The notes under the pieces are model-generated. The model was not told the DNA's origin and did no database searches. It worked only from the letters and a program-made list of their open reading frames with translations. DNA of 38,966 bases, taken from Erythrobacter donghaensis (GTDB taxonomy: Bacteria > Pseudomonadota > Alphaproteobacteria > Sphingomonadales > Sphingomonadaceae). Position numbers and translations under genes: made by a program. The stretch spans positions 1 to 38,966 of the forward strand of contig NZ_LSJS01000272.1 in assembly GCF_001557325.1 (NCBI RefSeq), written 5' to 3'. Positions 1 through 7,622 of this stretch are shown here, one piece after another. Within the stretch, counting starts at the first letter, position 1, and the number at the start of each line of letters is the position of its first letter.

Positions 1-45
1 TCAAACCCAGTGACCGCTAACTGAAACGGGTGCGGCCTTCACCGG

Positions 46-174
46 ATGGATACGCAGTCGCTGGTCGCGATGCGCAATGGCCTGTCGCACGGCACCACCG
101 ACATCCACACGCCGGGAATGACGATGATCGTACTCGAAGGCTGCGCCTGGGCGATCGACTGCGCCTTTCCTTGA
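46..174 (+). other. Short ORF fragment at left edge, unclassified
   Basis: A 42-codon reading frame runs from ATG 46 to TGA 172-174; the same frame is closed by a TGA at 22-24, so it is not the tail of a longer intact gene entering from the left. No ribosome binding site or recognisable motif is visible. It could be a remnant of a disrupted gene at the island edge or a chance ORF. I do not recognise the product. Confidence 0.15.
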
Positions 175-181
175 TCGGCGC

Positions 182-1375
182 TCAGTGTTGGGGATAGCCG
201 AGCTTGCCTAAGGGAAGTCCGGGCGGCGCGAATCGCTTCTTCGACAGGTCGAGCTCGCCCAAGGTCCGCAATTTGTCTTCAAGGCGTTCGTCGATCCACG
301 CCCGCGATCGGTCGGTGAGCACCATGCCCGGTTTGCGGTTATAGGCGATCATCGGATCGATATTGCCCCTGCCTGCCGCAGCGTTTCGCTGCGTCGAGGC
401 GAAGCTGTCCGATTTCATCGCCGCCATCATCGCGCGGAACGACACGCCATCGTCGAGCGTCCCGTCGAGGAACCGAGTATCGTGCACCCGCACATAATTG
501 GCCCAATTTTGCTTCCACGGCCGCAGGGCGATCTCCGCCCTGCTGGCGACATCGACATCGTCACGATGTTCGCGGCCGATTGCCTTGCCGAAGATCATCA
601 GATCGTCCGGGCTATGGACGAGGCGCCCGAGATACAGAACGTCGCCGTCCTTGACCTGCCGGGGATGGATTGCGCTGGGATACGTGAACGCCCAATTAGC
701 GCCCGACTCCGCGACGACATCGTCGGTGCGGAGATCACGGCTCGCCTTGTTGTCACCCGTTCCTGAGAATTTGACAAAGGCCTGATTGGCAAAGGAGGGC
801 GTGGCCGCAGTCGACGTGACGAACGGACTGTCGGCGGGAACCTTCGCGCCGAAATCGGGGAGCGATTGCTTGGGCTTTCCCGGATTGGCGACGCGCCGCG
901 CTTCGAGGATTTTCTCCCACTCCTTGAGCTTCACCGGGGTGAGATCGGCGCCGGCCAGCTTCCATAGCCGCTCGAAATAGTCGCCGCAGGTCGAGACGAT
1001 CGCGGGATCGCCGGCGGCGAAGCCGAATTCGTGGTTTCGCCGCATCGCCGCCTCGGTGACGTTGGCGCTCGTCGCGATCACGCTGGCGTTGCCGAACAGA
1101 TAGAGCTTCGCGTGCAGCCCGCGCACGCCGCGCACCTTGCCGCCCGCCGCCAACACCGCGCGCAGTGCCGCGATGTCGCTGACGCCCTGGTCGAAGCAGT
1201 TTAGATCGAAGCGCGTGATCAGTTCGATGTTCTTGGCCGTGCCCTCGCGGACGATCCGTTGTAGCGCCGTCGCCTTAACGAACGGGCAGACGATCCGGAG
1301 ACCGGAAGGATGGGCGCGTCGCGCCGCCAGGAGCTCGCGCTCCCACGCCTCGCTGATCAACCGAAAATCCGCCAT
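182..1375 (-). CDS. Phospholipase D-fold nuclease-like protein
   Basis: The 397-residue protein carries one PLD-type active-site half. HxK (H88, K90) in GLHAKLYLFG is followed by SANVTEAA and NHEFG, as in PLD-fold DNA nucleases such as BfiI/NgoFVII and NucC-like DEAD-associated nucleases, which act as dimers through one HxK each. The C-terminal half (about 230-340), with DGDVLYLGR and RPWKQNWANYVRV, looks like a PUA/EVE-type beta barrel that might read nucleic acid; this is tentative. The frame is open further upstream to 1582, but that stretch overlaps the small membrane gene. ATG 1375 (MADFRLISEAW) gives a start at the beginning of the fold. It is the last gene of a minus-strand operon behind a regulator and a membrane peptide. 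Role inferred: nuclease effector of a defence locus. Substrate unknown. Confidence 0.72.
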   Translation of the reverse strand: MADFRLISEAWERELLAARRAHPSGLRIVCPFVKATALQRIVREGTAKNIELITRFDLNCFDQGVSDIAALRAVLAAGGKVRGVRGLHAKLYLFGNASVIATSANVTEAAMRRNHEFGFAAGDPAIVSTCGDYFERLWKLAGADLTPVKLKEWEKILEARRVANPGKPKQSLPDFGAKVPADSPFVTSTAATPSFANQAFVKFSGTGDNKASRDLRTDDVVAESGANWAFTYPSAIHPRQVKDGDVLYLGRLVHSPDDLMIFGKAIGREHRDDVDVASRAEIALRPWKQNWANYVRVHDTRFLDGTLDDGVSFRAMMAAMKSDSFASTQRNAAAGRGNIDPMIAYNRKPGMVLTDRSRAWIDERLEDKLRTLGELDLSKKRFAPPGLPLGKLGYPQH

Positions 1376-1422
1376 CCGCCCCCTCTTTCCCTCAACCCCC
1401 GGCGTCATGCCTGGATATACCA

Positions 1423-1554
1423 TCAGGATGGTAGCAGGATATAGCCACTGGTGGCCGCGACCACCAAGGCGATCACCACGCGCGCCGCCCATTTGCCGAG
1501 TTCCTCGACGAACGCGCCGGTGAACCGGTCGATCGGCCTGGGCTCGCTCGCCAT
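1423..1554 (-). CDS. Small single-pass membrane protein
   Basis: This 43-residue peptide has a charged N-terminus (MASEPRPIDRFTGAFVEELG) and one hydrophobic segment at about residues 24-40 (WAARVVIALVVAATSGYILL). Its ATG (1552-1554) overlaps the TGA of the upstream regulator (1554-1556), a translational-coupling arrangement that supports it being real. It lies 47 bp upstream of the PLD-fold nuclease. It could anchor or restrain that nuclease at the inner membrane; this is inference only. The longer frame upstream of this ATG lies inside the regulator gene and is probably not translated. I do not recognise a family. Confidence 0.5.
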   Translation of the reverse strand: MASEPRPIDRFTGAFVEELGKWAARVVIALVVAATSGYILLPS

Positions 1555-2300
1555 CAGTCGTCCTCGGCGAAATAGTCGGCAAGCATCTGCTGCTCGTCGA
1601 CCCGAGCGTCTGCCCACAAGATCGGGATCGTCCCTGCGGCGGGATTTGAGCGGCGCGAGCGCACCGCGAGGAGCGCTATCGCGATCGGCTCACCGCCGTG
1701 GGTCGGTTCAGCGTCATAGGTGCCGGTGAGGATCGCCGCCGCGTGCGTGCGCTCGATCCGCTCGACACAGGCGAGGAGGTCGCGCCACAGCGGCCTGACT
1801 CGGAAGTCGCGCTCGGGCTTGCGCCCGATCAGCCCGAGGCGTTCGGCCTGGACGAAGGACGCGAGATCGAGCCATTCGCGCAATTCTGCGAGGTCGTCAG
1901 CGGCATCCGGCCCGAGATCGGATTGAAAAAGCAGGCTGTGGGTGGCGAGCATCGCCTTGAGCTGTAGTTCGCTCCGAAATGGTGCCACCGGTACCGGTAC
2001 GCGGCCCTCGGTCCAAGCGAACATCTCCACGAAATTGGCGGCGGCCTCTTCGGCCGTGGGGCGCATACGCGGACGAAGGAATTCATCCTCGGGCTGGCGC
2101 AGCGCGACGGCGATTTTGCGGAGCTGCGCTGGGCGCACCCGGATGCCGCGCTCGACGCGCTGCACCGTCGCGAGCGAGACACGGGCTTCGCATGCCAGCG
2201 TTTGCTGCTTCCAGCGGAAGAACATCCGCTGCAATTTCACGAAATTGGCGATGGCGGCGCCGTCGAGGACAAAAGTCGCTGAGGGATCGATCGTGGTCAT
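1554..2300 (-). CDS. XRE-type helix-turn-helix regulator with unknown C-terminal domain
   Basis: The 248-residue protein begins at ATG 2300 (MTTIDPSATFVLDG). Residues about 20-75 form a Cro/C1-type HTH: the pattern VSLATVQRVERG followed by LRKIAVAL is the usual recognition-helix and helix-4 arrangement. The C-terminal ~170 residues are rich in Leu and Trp (RPLWRDLLACVERIERTH) and were not recognised. The frame extends upstream to 2609, but that part would overlap the divergent PIN-like gene, so 2300 is preferred. No Shine-Dalgarno is evident before it. The gene heads the operon with the membrane peptide and the PLD nuclease and faces 2433-3284. It probably represses one or both divergent transcripts. 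The long C-terminal domain may sense a signal, or the HTH may be part of an effector complex. Confidence 0.72.
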   Translation of the reverse strand: MTTIDPSATFVLDGAAIANFVKLQRMFFRWKQQTLACEARVSLATVQRVERGIRVRPAQLRKIAVALRQPEDEFLRPRMRPTAEEAAANFVEMFAWTEGRVPVPVAPFRSELQLKAMLATHSLLFQSDLGPDAADDLAELREWLDLASFVQAERLGLIGRKPERDFRVRPLWRDLLACVERIERTHAAAILTGTYDAEPTHGGEPIAIALLAVRSRRSNPAAGTIPILWADARVDEQQMLADYFAEDD

Positions 2301-2432
2301 GGCTGTCAGTATGATGCAGTTTGTCTGTAAATTAGAGAGTGATATGCACGTCAGTTTGGTCACCCAACCCCCGTCCGAAAATCCATGCGGGAGCCACCCC
2401 ACGCCGGCGAACGGATCGATAAGGACGTCACG
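2301..2432. promoter_or_regulatory. Divergent promoter region
   Basis: This is the only non-coding space between the XRE regulator (minus) and the PIN-like gene (plus), so both promoters must lie here or in the adjacent coding ends. It is AT-rich next to the regulator start. A 7-nt direct repeat CAGTTTG occurs at 2317-2323 and 2352-2358, spaced 35 nt, and could be a regulator site. No convincing -35/-10 pair was found. AAGGA at 2421-2425 is the ribosome binding site that decides the downstream GTG start. Confidence 0.35.
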
Positions 2433-3284
2433 GTGGCGGTGAAGCGTCACGTCATTGATACCAACTATCTCGGCTATGATGACTTGGCCGCGTTTCTTGG
2501 CCGCTCGACCGACAATTACGCGGTGATCGCGGAGATGACATTGGTCGAGGTGCACAAGAAAGCGGCGGCGTTCCAGGCGCGCCAGCTCCTCAAAATCCTG
2601 TGTCGGCACCCGCGCCAGGTCATCATCCTACGCAGCACGCTCGATCTCTATCGCGATCGAGGTGACAGCAAAGGGCTGGTCAACCGCCTCATCGAGCCGA
2701 AACAGACCGGGTCATTCGGCGAATATTGCCGCACCGTGATTGACGTTCCCGACGACGAGCACGTCGATGCGCACTTCGCGCTGATGGAGGAGCAGTCGCG
2801 CGCGCAGGTCGCCGACCTGCAAGCGTCGGTCGGCAACATCCTCAACCTATTCGAGCGCTGCGTGACGATCTTCGAGCGTGGTGAGCTCGACAGGTTGCGC
2901 AAGCGGATTCCTTATTCGGAAGCGTTGCAGCGCAAGCTCATCCACCTCAGCATGGACATCCACAAAGTGTTGCTGCGATCGCTCAACATCGAGCAGCGCT
3001 TCTACCCCAAGACGACGCCATGCACGCTTAACACGTTTGTGTTCCGCTACGCACTTTGCGTCGTGATCTTCCTGACACGCTGGATCCGTCACGGCGAGGC
3101 CAAAGAGATTCGGCAAGAGCGGCTCGTCAACCACGTGATGGATTTGAAGACGGCGGCGGTCGCGACCTTCTTCGACGGACTCAAGACGCATGACGAAATG
3201 CCCAAGGACGTCCATCTCGAGGCGAAATATGTGCTATCGGCGATCGGTGCCTATACCAATTGCGGCAAAGGCGGATGGCGATGA
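2433..3284 (+). CDS. PIN-like domain protein (putative RNase)
   Basis: The 283-residue protein starts at GTG 2433, seven bases after AAGGA (2421-2425). An ATG at 2385 is in frame but has no ribosome binding site. With the GTG start the N-terminus reads MAVKRHVIDTNYLG, placing the DTN of the first PIN-domain strand at residues 9-11. An acidic helix follows (EMTLVEVHK, E34 and E39), with further acidic residues in the C-terminal part (FDGLKTHDEMPKD). PIN proteins are metal-dependent RNases. The middle ~150 residues are an unfamiliar helical insert, so this is a divergent PIN-like family at best. Its TGA overlaps the ATG of the next gene (ATGA 3281-3284), so the two products are made together and probably work together. 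Confidence 0.6.
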   Translation: MAVKRHVIDTNYLGYDDLAAFLGRSTDNYAVIAEMTLVEVHKKAAAFQARQLLKILCRHPRQVIILRSTLDLYRDRGDSKGLVNRLIEPKQTGSFGEYCRTVIDVPDDEHVDAHFALMEEQSRAQVADLQASVGNILNLFERCVTIFERGELDRLRKRIPYSEALQRKLIHLSMDIHKVLLRSLNIEQRFYPKTTPCTLNTFVFRYALCVVIFLTRWIRHGEAKEIRQERLVNHVMDLKTAAVATFFDGLKTHDEMPKDVHLEAKYVLSAIGAYTNCGKGGWR

Positions 3285-4696
3285 CGCCCAGACGCACCAT
3301 GCAGCGGACGATCGAGATTGCTGACTTTGAACTGCCGCGCGGGGCGGTGTCGATCCAGCAGCTGATGGCGATGCCGCGGTCGGTATGGGATCATCTGCGC
3401 AGCGAGATAACCCGCCGCCGTCAGACCGATCCCGCGCATCCAATCGCGCGGTGCCGCTTGTGCAAGGGGCCGATCTTCATTCGCGCGCATTTCGCCGACG
3501 GCGAACATGCACCGGTCTTCGCACACTATCCCGAGAGTCCGACCGACTGTCCCTGGTATCAGGGCGTCAACCTGAAGCCCGACGACGCGCGCGCCGCGCA
3601 ATATCAGGGTCATCAGGAATCGGCGCTGCATCGCTGGCTGTGCGAGACGATTGCCGAAGTGCTCGGCAAAGACCCGCGCTGCCAGCTCGTCACCGTAGAA
3701 ACCTACCGGCGCCCCGCAATCGCGGCCCGGGGACGTTTTCCCGATGTCTATGCCGAGTTGGACGGGCTCGGAAAATTCGCGATCGAAGTACAGCTCTCCA
3801 AACCCTTCGCGCCCGAGATCATCGCGCGTCACCTTCATTATGAAGCCGAGGGCGTGGCGCTGCTGTGGGTGTTCCGCGAACTTCCTCCAGAACTGCCGCA
3901 AGGCTTTCACGATGTCATCACGCTCCAGCGCGGCAACGTCTTCCTGTTCGACGACGCGGCGCTCGCAGCATCGATCGCGCAGGGCAAGCTCGTGCTGACC
4001 GCCCTTCTCGAGACCGATCGCGGCGGATTTCTCAAACCACGGCAGGCATCGCTCGACGACCTCGATCGCAGCACCGGGCGCGCTGTCTTCATCGAGGATC
4101 GTCGCTCGGACCGACTGCTCGAATATTGCCGCCTCGGCCGGGAAAAATGGTGGGAGGCATTTCGCGAAGCGCCGCCGTCGGACTTCGACTTTCCGTTCAG
4201 CGAACCCTGCTTTCATCGCGCCTGGGATTCGATCAAGGGTTTCGTGCCAGCGCTCAGCCCGTGGAAGCGCGAATGCTGGTCGACGCAATTCATGCGGGGT
4301 GATCAGCATTTTGCGGAACTGGCGGCGATCCTCTTCTCGATCGCCCGAACCGCCGCGACGGCCAAGGATCGCGTCTACGTCACGCGCTATACCGGCGAGG
4401 GCGCCTTGGTCGCGATGCTCAATGCCAAGCTCTCATCACAGTTTTTCGCACCCTATGCGTCATTGATCGAGACCATGCTTCGGGCCGGACCTGCGCGCGA
4501 TCGTCTCGATCGCGCGTCATTGAAGACAGCGTTCGCCAAAGCCGCGGCGATGGCCGAGCAGGTCAAGTCCGGCCATCCCGTCTGGGCGGGGGCCGCGCGA
4601 CTGTTTCCGGAGGTCTTCGACGGGCTGCGGCGCGCGGAGCTCGACGATCTCGGCAGGCTGCCCGGATGGGCGGGCGGAGCGGAGCAGCCGACTTAG
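3281..4696 (+). CDS. CoiA-like PD-(D/E)XK nuclease
   Basis: The 471-residue protein starts at ATG 3281 inside the ATGA overlap with the PIN-like gene, with AAAGG about nine bases upstream. An N-terminal RCRLCKGPIFIRAH plus downstream HYPESPTDCPW suggests a Cys/His zinc ribbon. It is followed by HQESALHRWL, RFPDVYAEL and FAIEVQLS, the order ES...PD...ExQ seen in CoiA-like competence nucleases (PD-(D/E)XK fold with Gln replacing Lys). The C-terminal ~270 residues, with LLEYCRLGREKWWEAF, are not recognised. CoiA-like proteins occur in competence and, in many genomes, in defence contexts. Here coupling to a PIN-like gene and the surrounding island point to defence (inferred). The stop codon overlaps the convergent gene. 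Confidence 0.68.
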   Translation: MTPRRTMQRTIEIADFELPRGAVSIQQLMAMPRSVWDHLRSEITRRRQTDPAHPIARCRLCKGPIFIRAHFADGEHAPVFAHYPESPTDCPWYQGVNLKPDDARAAQYQGHQESALHRWLCETIAEVLGKDPRCQLVTVETYRRPAIAARGRFPDVYAELDGLGKFAIEVQLSKPFAPEIIARHLHYEAEGVALLWVFRELPPELPQGFHDVITLQRGNVFLFDDAALAASIAQGKLVLTALLETDRGGFLKPRQASLDDLDRSTGRAVFIEDRRSDRLLEYCRLGREKWWEAFREAPPSDFDFPFSEPCFHRAWDSIKGFVPALSPWKRECWSTQFMRGDQHFAELAAILFSIARTAATAKDRVYVTRYTGEGALVAMLNAKLSSQFFAPYASLIETMLRAGPARDRLDRASLKTAFAKAAAMAEQVKSGHPVWAGAARLFPEVFDGLRRAELDDLGRLPGWAGGAEQPT

Positions 4697-5676
4697 GCCC
4701 TTTCTGCGGGACGCAGGAACGGCGGCACTTCTGCTGGCTGCTGATGGAGGATCAGCGTCACGACGTCCTGTTCAAGCGCGCGATCGAGCGCAGCCGTGAA
4801 ATTGGTGATGCTTGATACCACCTTGTCTCGGCGGATTGCGTGCCGCCAGTTGATTTGTTCTCCCGGTTGCTGCCGCCAGGCGATGAGCTGGACTAGCGCC
4901 ATATGGCCGAACATCATCCCCTCTTCGCCGGCCTGGAAGGCGATGTGGATATGCGTCGGAGTGAAGGTCTGCCGCTCTTCCAGATCCCAAGTCGTGAACA
5001 AGGTGGCGACGTCTTCGTGGATATCGTCACGCGGCTGCCCGCCGCTGGCGGTAAACCGGACGCGGTCAATCCGCATGCGCCATTGCTCGGTCGTGGTATC
5101 CCCGCTGGTTTCGGTTTCGAGCAATTCTTCCTTGAGGCACTCCAAGACGATCCCGGCACCTGGCGCGATCTTGTAGGACACGTCGCCGGCAAGCACACCG
5201 AGCAGGTTCTGCCGCATCGCCTGGTCGAAACGGATATTGAAGTTTTTCCTCGCCTTTCGGAGATGCCGCACCTCGAACAGCATCCAGACGCTGTAAAATT
5301 TCCAGGCGATGAGCAGTGGCTTGCCGAGCAGGTCGGCATAGGCGTTCAATCGGCCGAGATATTCTGGGGTGAACGAGAGCGTCTGGCTCCGCTTCACCTT
5401 TACCTCGATCAGGACTGGCCCTGATGACTGAAAGTCGGCGAGCAGGTCGGGAACCTGATAGGTCTCTCGAGACGCGGGTGGCGACTGGTGCTGGTCGAGC
5501 TTGTGGATCAACCGGGTCTGGCCGAGCCAGGCGCAGACCGCCATGAATTCGTCCTCAGCAGGCAGGCCGCGGTCGAGCTGGCGGACCTTGTCCGCAATCC
5601 GACGCGCATCGCTCGCCCAGCCAAGCTCGGCGAGCACGTCCTGAATCAGGCGGTCGGTATCGTCGGGTTCGGCCAA
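4693..5676 (-). CDS. PD-(D/E)XK restriction endonuclease-like protein
   Basis: The 327-residue protein starts at a TTG (5674-5676) with AGGAC eight bases upstream. A PD-(D/E)XK core is visible: VPDLLADF (D77) then PVLIEVKVKR (E91-V-K93), followed by LGRLNAYADLLGKPLLIAWKF, the helix-strand part of the nuclease fold found in archaeal resolvase and Mrr-like enzymes. The last ~150 residues are unfamiliar. It is convergent with the CoiA-like gene, the two stop codons overlapping at 4693-4696, and divergent from the abiE operon. Likely a stand-alone nuclease in the defence island, or a nuclease subunit of the neighbouring locus read from the opposite side. Confidence 0.62.
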   Translation of the reverse strand: MAEPDDTDRLIQDVLAELGWASDARRIADKVRQLDRGLPAEDEFMAVCAWLGQTRLIHKLDQHQSPPASRETYQVPDLLADFQSSGPVLIEVKVKRSQTLSFTPEYLGRLNAYADLLGKPLLIAWKFYSVWMLFEVRHLRKARKNFNIRFDQAMRQNLLGVLAGDVSYKIAPGAGIVLECLKEELLETETSGDTTTEQWRMRIDRVRFTASGGQPRDDIHEDVATLFTTWDLEERQTFTPTHIHIAFQAGEEGMMFGHMALVQLIAWRQQPGEQINWRHAIRRDKVVSSITNFTAALDRALEQDVVTLILHQQPAEVPPFLRPAERA

Positions 5677-5754
5677 CTTTCACGGTCCTGTTTGTGCGAG
5701 CGTCGGTATTGGCCCCATTCTAGGCGGATTGGGTGGTTGACGCACCCCGCGCGC

Positions 5755-5866
5755 GGCATAGAGCGTTATATTTTGCGCGCACTCTATGCCCCTTTGGGCT
5801 ACGTTCTTGCCAATAAATATAATAGTCGTTATATCCAGTGCTCGTAACATCGCATCTGGAGCGACG
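5755..5866 (+). promoter_or_regulatory. abiE promoter and inverted-repeat operator
   Basis: A perfect 9-bp inverted repeat, GGCATAGAG (5755-5763) and CTCTATGCC (5782-5790), lies just upstream of a -35-like TTGGGC (5794-5799) and a consensus -10 TATAAT (5818-5823), spacer 18. A second, imperfect inverted repeat with arms TCCAG and CTGGAGCGAC sits between the -10 and the abiEi start. AbiEi antitoxins of characterised systems repress their own operon by binding inverted repeats at the promoter, so this is the expected place for autoregulation. The region also separates the operon from the minus-strand nuclease gene. Confidence 0.6.
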
Positions 5867-5868
5867 AA

Positions 5869-6699
5869 ATGCGCGCAAACTATAAGTCGAAGACACTGGG
5901 TCCACGCGCCGCGCAGCTCGTCGTCGAACTGAACGAGCGGCGCAAGACCATCTTTTCGCTCGAGGACGTCACAGAGATCACCGGCCTGAGCCTTCCGTCG
6001 GCCCGCAGCCTCGTCGCTAACACCGAAGCGCGCGGGATCGTTACACGCCTCAAGCCCGGGCTCTATAACCTCGTTCCGTTCGAGCGCGGCCGTGACACTG
6101 AGCATGTCAGCGACCCTTATCTGATCGCGAAAAGCCTGGTCGGCGACACGCCCTACTTCATCTCGCATGCCAGTGCGCTTGAACTGCATCGCATGGTCAC
6201 GCAGCCCCAGCTTGCGATTACGGCATCAGTCGCCAAGCGATTGCGCCCCCAGCGACTGCACGGCTATGAATTCCAATTCATCCACGTCAAGCAAGCCAAC
6301 TTCTTCGGGCTCATGGATCATTGGATCACGCACGAGGAGCAGGTCAGGGTCAGTGATCCCGAGCGAACCATCATCGACGGTCTGAACCATCCGCAATATG
6401 TCGGGGGCATCACCGAAGTCGCCAAAGGGCTTTGGATGAAGCGCGACACGCTGCATATCCCCCGCCTTGTCGAGTATGCGGTGCGGATTGATGTCGGCGC
6501 CGTCATTCGCCGCCTCGGCTACCTGCTCGAATTCTACGGCCTCGCCGAGTCCCCAGCGCTGGAGCCGCTGCGCGCCAAGCTGACCTCGACCTATCAACGC
6601 CTCGATCCGCTGTTCCCAGCCGAAGGCAGGATGCTCGCGCGCTGGCGCATCCGCATCAACCTCGAACCCGATGAACTAGACGCGATCCGGAGCAGCTGA
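5869..6699 (+). CDS. abiEi: AbiEi family type IV antitoxin
   Basis: The 276-residue protein begins at ATG 5869, with GGAG eight bases upstream. The N-terminus (FSLEDVTEITGLSLPSARSL, then RGIVTRLKPGLYNLVPFE) is the winged-helix and 'more-than-a-hat' entry of AbiEi/COG5340 proteins. The second half has the family's ISHASALELHRMVTQPQ and the SDPERTIIDGLNHPQYVGG motif. It is the transcriptional repressor and antitoxin of the AbiE system and neutralises AbiEii without direct binding in studied examples. Its TGA shares one base with the toxin ATG (TGATG), indicating coupled translation. In phage defence AbiE acts by abortive infection; on mobile elements it also stabilises the element. Confidence 0.9.
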   Translation: MRANYKSKTLGPRAAQLVVELNERRKTIFSLEDVTEITGLSLPSARSLVANTEARGIVTRLKPGLYNLVPFERGRDTEHVSDPYLIAKSLVGDTPYFISHASALELHRMVTQPQLAITASVAKRLRPQRLHGYEFQFIHVKQANFFGLMDHWITHEEQVRVSDPERTIIDGLNHPQYVGGITEVAKGLWMKRDTLHIPRLVEYAVRIDVGAVIRRLGYLLEFYGLAESPALEPLRAKLTSTYQRLDPLFPAEGRMLARWRIRINLEPDELDAIRSS

Positions 6700-7532
6700 T
6701 GATACCGCAACGCGACATTTCCCGCATCGCGAACGCACTGTTTCAAGCCGGGGGCGGGCGCCGCATCCCCGAAGCTGTCATCGAGCGCGACTATTGCCTG
6801 GCGTGGTTTCTAACTGCGCTGGCCCGGCATCCGTTGCGTGAGCGGCTCGCGTTCAAGGGCGGCACGGCGTTGCGGCGCTGCTGGTTCGAAAACTATCGAT
6901 TCTCGGAGGATCTGGATTTCTCGTTGATCGAGCCGACCGAGCTCGATGCCATCCTCGCCGGGTTCGCCGAGATCTTCGCCGACATGCAGGCCGCCTCGGG
7001 CATCGTCATGGCCTACGACCGGCCCGATCGGCACGGCCATCAAAACACCCACACCTTATATCTCAATTACAAAGGACCGCTGCCGGCGGCGAGCGACGTC
7101 AAGGTCGATATCACGATCAACGAGGTGTTCTGCTTCGGTCTCGTCGACCGGCCGATCCTGCGCACCTTTGACGAATTTGCCGATCTGCCCGAGGGGCCGA
7201 CGGTGCGCACATACAGCCTCGAGGAGATTTTCGTCGAAAAGCTCGCGGCGCTGTCGGACAAGGCCCGCACCGAACCCCGCGATCTCTACGACTTGTGGAA
7301 CCTCGTCGACGAACACGACATCCGGCCGGGCGAACTGCTCAGCGAACTCACGGCGAAGCTGGAACTGCGCGGCCGCAAGCCCGAGGGGCTGGCTGATGCG
7401 ATCGCGGCGAAGGAGGCCCGTCTCGCACGGTTGTGGAAGGATCGACTGTCGCAACAGATGAGCGATCTGCCCGAATACGAGGGAGTCTTCCGGCAAGTGA
7501 TGCGGGCGCTTCGCGAGGCGGCGCTACCCTAG
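6699..7532 (+). CDS. abiEii: AbiEii/AbiGii-type nucleotidyltransferase toxin
   Basis: The 277-residue protein has the DNA polymerase beta-like nucleotidyltransferase signature of AbiEii: FKGGTALRRCWF (GG...L/R motif) followed by RFSEDLDFSL (DxD), a third strand DVKVDITINE, and the DUF1814 region YSLEEIFVEKLAALSDKARTEPRDLYDLW. AbiEii toxins transfer nucleotides (CTP/GTP shown in family members) to tRNA, arresting growth. Start and stop fit the AbiEi overlap exactly. All expected catalytic residues are visible, so the toxin looks intact. About 90 bp separate it from the next gene. Confidence 0.92.
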   Translation: MIPQRDISRIANALFQAGGGRRIPEAVIERDYCLAWFLTALARHPLRERLAFKGGTALRRCWFENYRFSEDLDFSLIEPTELDAILAGFAEIFADMQAASGIVMAYDRPDRHGHQNTHTLYLNYKGPLPAASDVKVDITINEVFCFGLVDRPILRTFDEFADLPEGPTVRTYSLEEIFVEKLAALSDKARTEPRDLYDLWNLVDEHDIRPGELLSELTAKLELRGRKPEGLADAIAAKEARLARLWKDRLSQQMSDLPEYEGVFRQVMRALREAALP

Positions 7533-7622
7533 CAGCCGTTGCGGCCCATCTCGTGCATGTCTTCCGCAGATAAGCCTAAAGGAGCAAATTGAGTGCATGT
7601 GTATTCTTAGGAAAGGACGACG

